Source of the DNA: Isohypsibius dastychi
Taxonomy: Eukaryota > Tardigrada > Eutardigrada > Parachela > Isohypsibiidae
Direction: 5' to 3'
Assembly (NCBI GenBank): GCA_034696485.1
Contig: JAQIWT010001621.1
Location: 1-10,093 of the forward strand
DNA length: 10,093 bases
The position numbers were made by a program, and so were the translations under genes. Positions within the stretch are counted from its first letter, which is position 1, and every line of letters begins with the position of its first letter. Positions 1 through 7,437 of the stretch are shown here, in pieces. The notes below the pieces were generated by a model, which was given only the letters and a program-made list of their open reading frames with translations, was not told the origin of the DNA and made no database searches.

Positions 1-1
1 G

Positions 2-73
2 GAAGTCCGAGGATCTGCGGCGACGGAAGTGAAGAACTTGCCAAAATCTGGATCCGCTGCTCGAGCTGTCTAG
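2..73 (+). CDS. 3' end of an unidentified gene (partial)
   Basis: The second reading frame is open from the window edge to a TAG at 71-73 and gives 23 residues ending in GSAARAV. The composition (Ala, Lys, Ser, Glu) and varied codons look like a protein C-terminus. Frame 1 is also open, to a TAA at 79-81, so the frame choice is a judgement. Nothing here identifies a family. An AATAAT lies at about 76-81 and an AATAAA at 261-266, either of which could end the transcript. The next gene on the same strand starts only about 300 bases downstream. It could equally be 5' untranslated sequence. Confidence 0.35.
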   Translation, partial: EVRGSAATEVKNLPKSGSAARAV

Positions 74-374
74 TCGAATAATCTTTTGTGGATAGATCTT
101 TTAATATTTGTAAATGTATTTCCGTTCCAGGATCTCATTTGATTCCTGTATTTGACCTTGTACTTGCTGTCTTGTGGTTGGTGCCATATAATCCATCGTA
201 AATGAATTTCGGTTTTCAGGTAATATGCGAGTTTTAATCGGTTATGGGAAAATATGAATGAATAAATTTTCGCGTAAATCTGGATTGATTGAAAGTAACT
301 CTCATGGCAACTGACTTTGAAAAATCAGTAGTTATGCTTTTGATCTTAGCCGGAAGTAGAATGGTAGTCTGGAA
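74..374. other. Intergenic / 5' leader stretch
   Basis: No supported coding sequence. The stretch holds an AATAAA at 261-266, usable as the poly(A) signal of the upstream gene, and a possible splice donor (CAG followed by gtaata) near 220, which may belong to a 5' untranslated exon of the gene starting at 375. The open frames overlapping it lack protein-like composition. Confidence 0.4.
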
Positions 375-1431
375 ATGTACAGGAATGGATACGATGGCTC
401 GGGATATTTTATGCGGCTTACACGGAATTTTTTTGTTGCCGAACTCGGCGCACTTGCCGGTGCAGCTGCTTATCTGAAATATTCAAAGCAATTCCCACGT
501 CAATCACCTGTAGTAAAGCCAAGGCCTAGTATTATTCAAAAAATGTTCACAAATGAACTGGAAGCGGAGAAAAGCCGGGAAGCGCTTTATGATTTAGTGC
601 CGGAAATTCGACCGAAATATGGTGTCTCCAGATACTCCATTTCCGTAAACGATCCGGATGTGATCGATTTTACGACGAATCGGCTTGTTTCCTTGAGGGT
701 ATTTTTTAGTCGTCTGTCTTGGATTTTCAGCCCTTATATTTATAAGTTAAGCTGGACCAACTGTTCTTATATCCGACGATTTTAAGACCATGACGTTTCC
801 GAATTTTCGGCTGATTGATGGCGCAGACGAACAGCAGATTCTGGTGGACTTCGATTATATTTTGACGAGTTTTGCCCGTTACGGAGAAACATGTGATACG
901 TCTTATCGTTAGTTACGTGAATATTGTTGTTTAAAGGTAACAATCTTATTTTGTCCAGAAGCCATCGAAAACTCACGAAGAATGCCAATCGATTTCCGGA
1001 TCGAGGTACATCATAGTTTTCACCACGTTAAAAGGTCAAGGGTTGGGACGCAGTTTGTTAGGCTGCCCGGTTGAGAACAGAGCGATTCGAACGCCGAAGT
1101 GTTGATGTCGGCTGTATGTTCTTATCTGGTTTATTCCCTTGCATTCACGATTCGATTACTATATAATAAGTTCCGCCAACAACCGATTCTCGCCGGTTTA
1201 GTCCGTCGCTCTTTATGGAGTGCTGTTTTCGCACAAAATTGTAAACTTCTTGCGGTTTGCTTCCGCTTTCTATGCTTCCGGCTTCCCCAAGTTACCAATG
1301 GGTGGCTGGGTTTAGTTGTGAGTGCCCCTTTTGAATGAACTGCGAAGATGAATAAAACACGGATTCTCCAGTTTCTATGTAGCAGCGCGAAAATATTACA
1401 TAAAGCTCAAACAGTACTAGCACAAGTTTAA
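375..1431 (+). CDS. Unassigned multi-span membrane protein, five exons
   Basis: Not recognised. Inferred exons are 375-698, 787-907, 959-1005, 1081-1317 and 1372-1431, totalling 789 nt (262 aa plus stop). Phases agree at every junction (0, 1, 0, 0). The best sites are the gttagt donor at 908 with tgtccag ending at 958, and the gtgagt donor at 1318 with ctccag ending at 1371. A TAG stop lies in frame upstream of the ATG at 375; a second ATG at 411 is possible. An N-terminal hydrophobic helix (RNFFVAELGALAGAAAYLKY, about residues 16-35) is followed by a charged soluble part, then two hydrophobic segments in exon 4 (around YLVYSLAF and around LLAVCFRFLCF). This one-plus-two helix plan recalls mitochondrial inner-membrane proteins such as TMEM177, but I cannot show homology. 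The exon 1/2 junction is the weakest: an exon 2 start at 752, giving GPTVLISDDFKT before the exon, also reads like protein. Confidence 0.62.
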
Positions 1432-1443
1432 ATAATTAAGAAG

Positions 1444-1449
1444 AATAAA
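1444..1449 (+). terminator. Poly(A) signal AATAAA
   Basis: A canonical AATAAA starts 13 bases after the TAA at 1429-1431 of the membrane-protein gene. It supports the spliced five-exon model and places the 3' end in the 84-base gap before the DGCR8 stop codon on the other strand. Confidence 0.5.
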
Positions 1450-1515
1450 AGCGACGTAGACCTGAAGTAGATTCAGGTTGAAAGCCAAAGAATGATCCAA
1501 CTACAGTAATGAAGA

Positions 1516-4389
1516 CTAATCGTAGCGAATCCGACTTAGTTCACCTGGTCCCAACGGTACCGGCTTGACTTTCTTCATCTCTTGTCGCAGCTTCTCCAAC
1601 AAATCCCAATTTGGCTCTCCCCAATTTCCTTTCCCTTGGAGATCGGTAATAGCGCGTTGGGTTTCTTTCTTTTTCTTGACATTCTCCTGATATTCTCGTC
1701 CGTAAAGAGTTAGTAGTTCTCCATAATAATTCAAGTGGGGATGCATTTCTTTCAGAATCTTTTGCGCAACTATTTGTTTGGCTTCATTCCGTTTTTCATG
1801 CACAACGCTAGCCTAAAACACCATCAAACAAAAAACGTAAAAATAACGCAATATTGTATAACTACCACCGAAACCCCAGAAAAAACCTTCTTACCGTATG
1901 TTTGGGAGTCGTCATAGTATATTCATTCTTCAAATGAGAAATTCGCTGAGAAGAGAACTTGATTTGATCCGGAGTGTGAGCGTGAAGCCGGCGTAGAGCG
2001 TTAGTCAGAATCTGATAAGGTCCGGCAATTCCGGCTTTGAAGGCAATTTCCATCACACGAGCGTCGTCGATCGCGATATCTCGGAAGATTTCCTCATCGC
2101 GAGCCAAGGCGTCATCATTATCAACAACCGAACGGAGTTCCGGGACAAGTTTCGAAATCGCCGCTTTGGCAGCTTGGAGCTAGAAACTCGTAATTAAAAA
2201 CAACAAACCGGAAGTGGAGTGAATTGTACCTTGGCAGCTTTCTTGCTGGAGCCGAAACCACGACCTTCTTCTTTTCCGTCGATCGTGATGATTGCTTCGT
2301 ATGGAGTGTTGGAATCAGGCATCTCCAGAAATGCGTATGTAGGCTGGGTTTTTCTCGTATGCTGGACGAATTCATGAAGAATGGACACCGGGGTTTTATT
2401 GGCGGGATTTAAAATGAAAGACACAACGGCTTTTCCATCAGGACCTCCACGACTAATGGTCACAACCTTGGAATTTTTCAGCATTGTTGCAGGTGTGGTA
2501 CTTTGATCAGACTGTTCGGCATTACGCATCTTCTTAACGAGCTTCTGGCGTCCTCGACCGACTTTCCAGTTCTTATAACGCCGAATCACTTTCATTTCAA
2601 AATCGAATAATTTTGAGCAATATTCCCGAAATTCAACCGGGGTGATAAGCGACTTTTGGAGATGTTCATCCGCTGACACAAGCTGCGCGGACGGCATAGC
2701 AGAATCAGCAACCGGACACGAATTCTACAAAGACAAAAAGTTGAAATCACAACTCAAGTTCAAGTAATGCAAATCAGTGAATGAAAAATATCGCAATCAA
2801 TCTGCGATGCACGCCAAAAAAAACGCTTTCAGAGCATGTAATTTACAACTATCTTAAAAGTTCTCAATCTATCGAAGCAGCTTCAGAACCAAATAAAACG
2901 GAAGCTGAACTGCTTTGTTCTGGTTTCAAATCAGCACAGGAGCTGAACGGAAGCAGAGTTTTGAAGGAAACTGGAACGGAAATTACTGCCAAAACCCAAA
3001 ATGACACCGGACCCAGGAAAATTACTCTTCCTCTTTCCTCTTCAATATCGAAATGAGCTCTTATATTTCTCGCTTCGAGCCACTGAAAAAATTTGCATGT
3101 CGTTTTCAAACCAAATTTAGACAGCTCTCAACAAATCAGAACTAAAACTAACATAAGGCAAATTTATTTCATACTTATGAAATCACCCATCTGAATTTCT
3201 GTGGAGTAACTTAAGGCATTGTAGCACTGCGTGCAATTTTTTTGTGTAAACTGCGCGAATAGCTTCAAAGCCACTATCACAAATCAAATTAGCGTTTTGC
3301 AAAATGAAAACGTACCGGCTCTTCTTGGCCACCATCCTGCTGATGTTGAACCGCGACTTTCTCAGCAGCAGCCTTTTCTCCTTCCTTTGCTTTTCGATAT
3401 TCCAGACAAGGAACCGAGCTGATGGGAATCTTGTGCGTTCGGAGTGCACCTCGGCTGAGTTCATAAGGGCGACTCAGACAGCAAACTTTTGTCAGCCGAT
3501 GATAGTAAACTGGCATTCCACTTTGATGGACAGCTTTCACCCATCCTTCCGGCAGAAACTCGAAAAGCTGATCGCTCCGATCGACCAGAAAGAATCGCTC
3601 TTTGGAAACAACTAATGGGGTTTTTGAGCCGTCAGCTTTCTCCGTACCATCGATATCTTCCAGCATCGCATCTACGTCATTATCATCCAAATCCTGAAAA
3701 AATAATAGATATACAACAAAACAACAATGCCTCGGATTGTATAACGAACAGCCAGGTAGGAAATCTTACCGAAACTTCTTCACCTGATTCCAACTCGAAA
3801 TCCTGACCAGAATTTCGCATATGCCCAAGAGATTCCTGCTCATTTTCCTCATCAGAAGAAAAAGAACCGAATTCATCGTAAAGGCTATACGAATCCTGTC
3901 GGTATAAATCCCGTGAATTTCCGTTGGAATACGAAGGATATTGGCTATCGACGGATGTTGCGTTGGGGAACCCGAGCATTCCACTCAAGCTATCCAAAGC
4001 CCCATCCAGCGGTAGCCCAGAGTTGAGTGACTGATCAACGGTGTTGCTTCCTTCTGCAAGGATCTCGTCCAACAGAGCACCTGGGGAAAACTGCGAAGAC
4101 GACCTGGAAAAGATGAAAATATGCAGCATTTGTTTTAAAATTTTGGTCGCTATATGACAACAATGTCTTACTCAGCTGAGCCATCGTAACGTGGATCCGA
4201 ATTCCCGAGATCACAAGCTTGGTAGTCCTGCTGATGTGTGTCGGATGAATCAAGATTTGAAATATCATTGCTGGGAATGTGGGGGTTCTCGCCGTTCAAG
4301 ATGAGATTCCGAGATGTGATTCCATTTCTTGGAGGACTGTTTTCCTCAAAGCGATTTCTTTTCCGTGGCGGTTCTGAGGTTGACGACAT
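1516..4389 (-). CDS. DGCR8: DGCR8/Pasha, Microprocessor RNA-binding subunit
   Basis: Nuclear partner of Drosha that binds primary microRNA hairpins. Six exons on the minus strand: 4389-4172, 4103-3770, 3693-3316, 2724-2230, 2179-1895 and 1812-1516 (2007 nt, 668 aa; human is about 770, fly about 640). All introns are GT-AG and in phase. A basic, NLS-like stretch PPRKRNRF lies at 7-14, and exon 2 has an acidic Ser/Glu region. The WW-like part of the heme-binding domain starts at LPEGW (231-235) and continues through SGMPVYYHR. VPC at 278-280 matches the Pro-Cys motif supplying the heme axial ligand (human Cys352). The first dsRBD is about 417-485 (NPANKTPVSILHEFVQ, ending GSSKKAAK) and the second about 515-598 (GPYQILTNALRR to ILKEMHPHL). 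A lysine-rich helical C-terminal tail follows, where the family contacts Drosha. Convergent with the gene on its left. No AATAAA is seen close after the stop. Confidence 0.93.
2725..3315 (-). other. Long DGCR8 intron (intron 3)
   Basis: At 591 nt this is by far the longest intron in the window; the other DGCR8 introns are 50-82 nt. It runs from a gtacgt donor at 3315 to a tttgtag acceptor ending at 2725, phase 0 on both sides. The protein reads straight across it in the linker between the heme-binding domain and the first dsRBD, where the family is variable, so a skipped exon cannot be excluded. On the opposite strand it contains a 91-codon ATG-initiated frame (2781-3056) of polar composition with no recognisable domain. 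Confidence 0.6.
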
Positions 4390-4921
4390 CCCCTGACAGT
4401 GGCAAGCTCAAATAAGACCAGAATTTGTAGTCCAGCTGCAAGGAGATTGAAAGACAGGAACGGAAAACAGCACAAACATACCCCAAAACCCGAGAAAAAT
4501 TTGTGCGATCACAATCAACTTTGGATTTATTTATGTAGGGGCTCCCGATGATTGCTCACCCCCTGCCAGCCGCAGCCGGGTCTTGAATTGGCTACCATGT
4601 ACACCACTGCGATCCGGACCCCCTAGGTTGTGGTAGCGTAGCGGTTTTTGCCATTTCGCCCCAGGTCATTTCACATGCTTCCAGCATTTCTGAGTTTTTC
4701 GAAAGTTTACAGCTTCCGCGCTTGGCAAACAAACAAACACAACTGTTTTCCAGCAGTATATTGCGAGGCAAAACCCCCGTCGGTCCTTTACAGACTTGTG
4801 TTTTCTGGAACTGAACGAACGACATTATTCTAGTCGAATATTCTCAGTCCTTTTGACTCGACTTCTCCAAATTTTGCAAAAATCCTTGTCGATTTTCCTT
4901 CCTACACAGGGATTTGCCAAG
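4390..4921. promoter_or_regulatory. Divergent upstream region between DGCR8 and the membrane-protein gene
   Basis: These 530 bases separate two start codons that face away from each other and must hold both promoters and 5' leaders. A cctacacag splice acceptor ending at 4909 lies just upstream of the plus-strand ATG, suggesting a 5' untranslated exon to its left. No TATA box or other motif stands out with confidence. A 7-bp inverted repeat (gctacca 4591-4597, tggtagc 4631-4637) is present but short. The open frames here do not look like protein. Confidence 0.4.
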
Positions 4922-5719
4922 ATGTTATTATTCATGGGGCTTGCTGAAATTGTCATCGGAATCCCAATTTTGGTCGCGGCAGTCATGGCTAGTGAGTTGC
5001 TCGTCATTTGTTCATTTATTCGGAGTGCATCTTTTTTCAGAATTACCTGTTGTTTGAAACTCGCCAGCTTCCTTCTGTTGATTATTGCAATGCAGTGCGT
5101 TTTATTTACAGAGTGCACCCCAACATCTATGGCCATGGCCAGCTGGATGACCTTTCATGGTTTATTAGGATGCCTGCTCTCATCGGCATTCTGTCTTCCA
5201 CATGCTTCTAAAGAACCAAAGCTCATCGTCAAGAAGGTCTACTTCGGGCTAATAGTTATTGGAATGGCTCTCGGAATCGCGGCACTTATTCATGGCGCGG
5301 TTGGAGAAAGTATTGGCTATTATTTGGAGCAGACTACTATTTCCCCACGCGGACCGGAAATGACCCAGGTCAGGCATCACTATCATCAATACAAATACGA
5401 CATCTTCTTCGGAGCTTTTGGATTTCTTTTCGAAACGATGTGTTTTGCAATCGGATTTTGGTCGTTTACAAAGGATATCAAAAAAGCCAAAAAGCAGCAG
5501 AGTTTAGCATCTACTCCGCGATCGTCGTTTGCTAATTTGGCGCTTGCTCATCAAGAAGCCGTGGAAGCAGCTTTGGGAAAGAAGCATCGAAGCAAGAACG
5601 ATCTTACAAAATCTCGCGAATCTCTTCATGTGCCCCAGATCGTGGTGAACCAAGATTCTTCGCCACAAATAACCATCGCCAAGCCGCAATCCACAAAAAT
5701 GGACCCGGATTTCAAGTGA
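4922..5719 (+). CDS. Multi-span membrane protein, unknown function
   Basis: Family not recognised. The ATG at 4922 (context gccaagATG) follows a likely 5' splice acceptor. Read without splicing it gives 265 aa. There are about five hydrophobic segments: residues 2-24 (MGLAEIVIGIPILVAAV), then around LASFLLLIIAMQCVLF, MTFHGLLGCLLSSAFCL, YFGLIVIGMALGIAALIHG, and FFGAFGFLFETMCFAIGFW. A long extracellular or lumenal loop with HHYHQYKYD precedes the last one. A cytoplasmic tail of about 85 residues is rich in Lys, Ser and Gln (KKAKKQQ, then polar sequence to MDPDFK). A short intron probably lies at 4996-5040 (45 nt, ends tttttcag); removing it gives SEITCC, 250 aa and a more usual tetraspan layout. 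The layout loosely resembles MS4A/TMEM212-type tetraspans, which is not enough to name it. It converges on the broken minus-strand gene, 63 bases apart. Confidence 0.75.
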   Translation: MLLFMGLAEIVIGIPILVAAVMASELLVICSFIRSASFFRITCCLKLASFLLLIIAMQCVLFTECTPTSMAMASWMTFHGLLGCLLSSAFCLPHASKEPKLIVKKVYFGLIVIGMALGIAALIHGAVGESIGYYLEQTTISPRGPEMTQVRHHYHQYKYDIFFGAFGFLFETMCFAIGFWSFTKDIKKAKKQQSLASTPRSSFANLALAHQEAVEAALGKKHRSKNDLTKSRESLHVPQIVVNQDSSPQITIAKPQSTKMDPDFK

Positions 5720-5742
5720 AAGCATCTTACGTGCACAGCAAG

Positions 5743-5748
5743 TTTATT
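5743..5748 (-). terminator. Poly(A) signal AATAAA on the minus strand
   Basis: TTTATT on the plus strand reads AATAAA on the minus strand, 34 bases beyond the stop at 5783 of the minus-strand coding blocks. The position suits a real 3' end for that gene, intact or decayed. No plus-strand AATAAA follows the membrane-protein gene until 6018-6023, about 300 bases on. Confidence 0.4.
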
Positions 5749-5782
5749 CTTCGATTTTATGTATTTTATATGGTATTCCAAA

Positions 5783-6400
5783 TCACGGGACTGTGTTTTT
5801 AGTATGTGTGCTTTTATCTGGCGAATCTTTTCTTTTCTTTGTGAGTTTAAACAAATGCGGCATCTGGGCTACGTAGAACAATACATCTTGATCAATAATG
5901 TTGCTTTTGTAATTTAGAAAATCCTCAAATAAGCAGCCAAACTCTTGTTTTTTATATTCTCTCTCAAACCCCAAGGTTGACAAGATTTCAACGAAGAACA
6001 AATTTTTGAAGCACGGTAATAAACTGAAAAGTTCTGGAGCTGGAATTTCAATCGGCGTACTGGCCGTACATAAATCGTAAATGCATCACCTCGATTGCGG
6101 GGGGGGTTCCAAACTTGATATTCCTACGCGCCGATGAAATGCGTAACTCGCTTTTCGACTCCAGATTCCAGAACGTTCTTGGATGTTCGCGCTCGGTGAT
6201 GTTGTCATAAATAAAAGCTTTGAAGTCTGTCTTTTAAATCCTATTTCGGTCTTCACACCCTACAGTACGGCGTATAGCTCTTCAGATATTGTTCTGGATT
6301 TGGCCTTTATCGGAATCTGTCTGATACTCTCGACTATTTGGAAATCCGGAATATTACGTTCATGTAGTTTGGTTTTAGTGACTTGATAACTCGAATAATT
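5783..6400 (-). pseudogene. Broken or cryptic minus-strand gene, possibly MED18-like
   Basis: Successive blocks on the minus strand read like one protein, but in changing frames. Block 1 (about 6397-6260) contains QIVESIRQIPIKAKSRTISE and ends in TAG. Block 2 (6230-6048) contains FKAFIYDNITEREHPRTFWN and VMHLRFMYGQYAD, then TGA. Block 3 (about 6051-6004) contains LQNFSVYYRAS. Block 4 (6010-5783) contains KNLFFVEILSTLGFEREYKK and a basic end. No in-frame ATG starts block 1. The breaks fit single-base losses in short T and A runs, so this may be a pseudogene or assembly error. Alternatively, in-phase splicing with 38- and 46-nt introns (6268-6231; gtacgg donor to tttcag before block 4) bypasses them. 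The HLRF...GQ...D and EIL..LGFEREY pieces recall Mediator subunit MED18, but its C-terminus does not match, so the name is weak. It is head-to-head with HspBP1. Confidence 0.5.
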
Positions 6401-6427
6401 TCAACAGAGGAAAAAAATTCCGCAGAA

Positions 6428-7427
6428 ATGTCAGAAAATCGTCCAAGACAACCGGCAGATTTACTGAACATGGCCATTATGGCACAAACGGAGTCCTCTG
6501 CAGCACCGTCCACTTCAAATCCAGAATCACTGAATCTTATGGATCCTGACCGACGGAAATGGCTTCAGTCAGCGTTATCATCTGCGTTCAGTGTCGGGGA
6601 TGTGGCAAAAGAAATGAAAATGTATCTCGAACTCTTATCGGACCAAGACACGGACGAAGCGCACCTGCTAAACGCTCTGGAAATTCTCAAAGACCTCACG
6701 GAATATATCGACTTTGCGAACGATTTTCACAAAATCGGAGGTTATCCCATCCTGAAGAATCTTCTCTCTGACACGAGACCAAAACTGCGATCTTCCGCTG
6801 CTGAATTGTTTGGACAACTGCTGCAGAATAATCCCTACTGCCAGCAAAAAGCTTTGGATGAAGGATTCTTCCCGGTTCTTCTGGAAATGCTGGAAAATGA
6901 TGCGGATCAAGAAGTGCGGAATAAAATCCTGGGAGCTGTTTCTTCGCTACTTCGTTCCAACCCTGATGCCCAAAAAACATTCTCGTCCCTTGATGGCCCT
7001 TCAGTTCTAGTTCGCAGCTTGACCAGCACAAACGACGTGAAATTCCAAACCAAAGCCGCTTTTATGCTGAATTCCGTCTGCTCGTAAGTTTCAGTTGATT
7101 TATTCTGAAAAGTACATTCGTGATTTCTTGCATTTTTTCAGAGATAACGAAACCATCGGTGTTGATCTGGGAAACATGGGAATCACGCATCATTTCGCGG
7201 CATTGCTGCAACTGGAACACAGTCAGCTACATGAGCAGGTTCTGGAAGCTCTTCTGTACGTCTTGAAACACAGTGAGATTGCTCGGGAAGAAGCAAGACA
7301 GCCGCAACTCAAAATCTTGCAGACATTGAACCGGATGAAGTCCGACCTGATGGCCGATGAAGATCAGTACCGGGAGGAGCTGGGTCACATTGAAAGCATT
7401 GAGCGGATTTTGAGCACTGGAAGATGA
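6428..7427 (+). CDS. HSPBP1: HspBP1/Fes1-type Hsp70 nucleotide exchange factor
   Basis: Cytosolic co-chaperone that binds the Hsp70 ATPase domain and releases ADP. Two exons, 6428-7083 and 7142-7427, are joined by a 58-nt gtaagt...tttcag intron in phase 2 (942 nt, 313 aa). Human HspBP1 is about 360 and yeast Fes1 290. A polar, Ser/Ala-rich N-terminus of about 45 residues precedes the Fes1 domain, recognised by RRKWLQSALSSAF. Armadillo-like helices follow, with conserved pieces such as IGGYPILKNLL, LRSSAAELFGQLLQNNP, DADQEVRNKILGAVSSLLR and FQTKAAFMLNSVCS, and continue through exon 2 to about residue 310. The ATG at 6428 is chosen because the open frame upstream has no protein-like sequence. 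It is tail-to-tail with TRIT1, with 10 bases between stops. Confidence 0.92.
7099..7104 (-). terminator. Candidate TRIT1 poly(A) signal, inside the HspBP1 intron
   Basis: TTTATT on the plus strand gives a minus-strand AATAAA 334 bases past the TRIT1 stop codon. I saw no closer AATAAA or ATTAAA on that strand. It falls in the HspBP1 intron (7084-7141). If used, the TRIT1 3' untranslated region is antisense to the whole second HspBP1 exon. Confidence 0.3.
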
Positions 7428-7437
7428 TTCCAACGAG

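Noticed and set aside
1862-2107. Minus-strand frame considered as a separate small gene
   Set aside because: It is DGCR8 exon 5 read on into its intron; the exon ends at the gtaag donor at 1894.
2781-3056. 91-codon plus-strand open frame inside the DGCR8 intron, considered as a gene
   Set aside because: No recognisable domain, no flanking splice or promoter evidence, and a frame this long can occur by chance; kept only as a note on the intron.
3183-3615. Open frames on both strands overlapping DGCR8 exon 3
   Set aside because: They are alternative frames of the WW/heme domain exon, which matches the DGCR8 family in its own frame.
4591-4637. Inverted repeat gctacca/tggtagc considered as a tRNA or structured RNA
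   Set aside because: Only 7 paired bases with a 33-base loop; no tRNA B-box or cloverleaf arms could be found around it.
6183-6386. 67-codon plus-strand open frame upstream of HspBP1
   Set aside because: It is opposite strongly protein-like minus-strand blocks and looks like their shadow; hydrophobic composition without family features.
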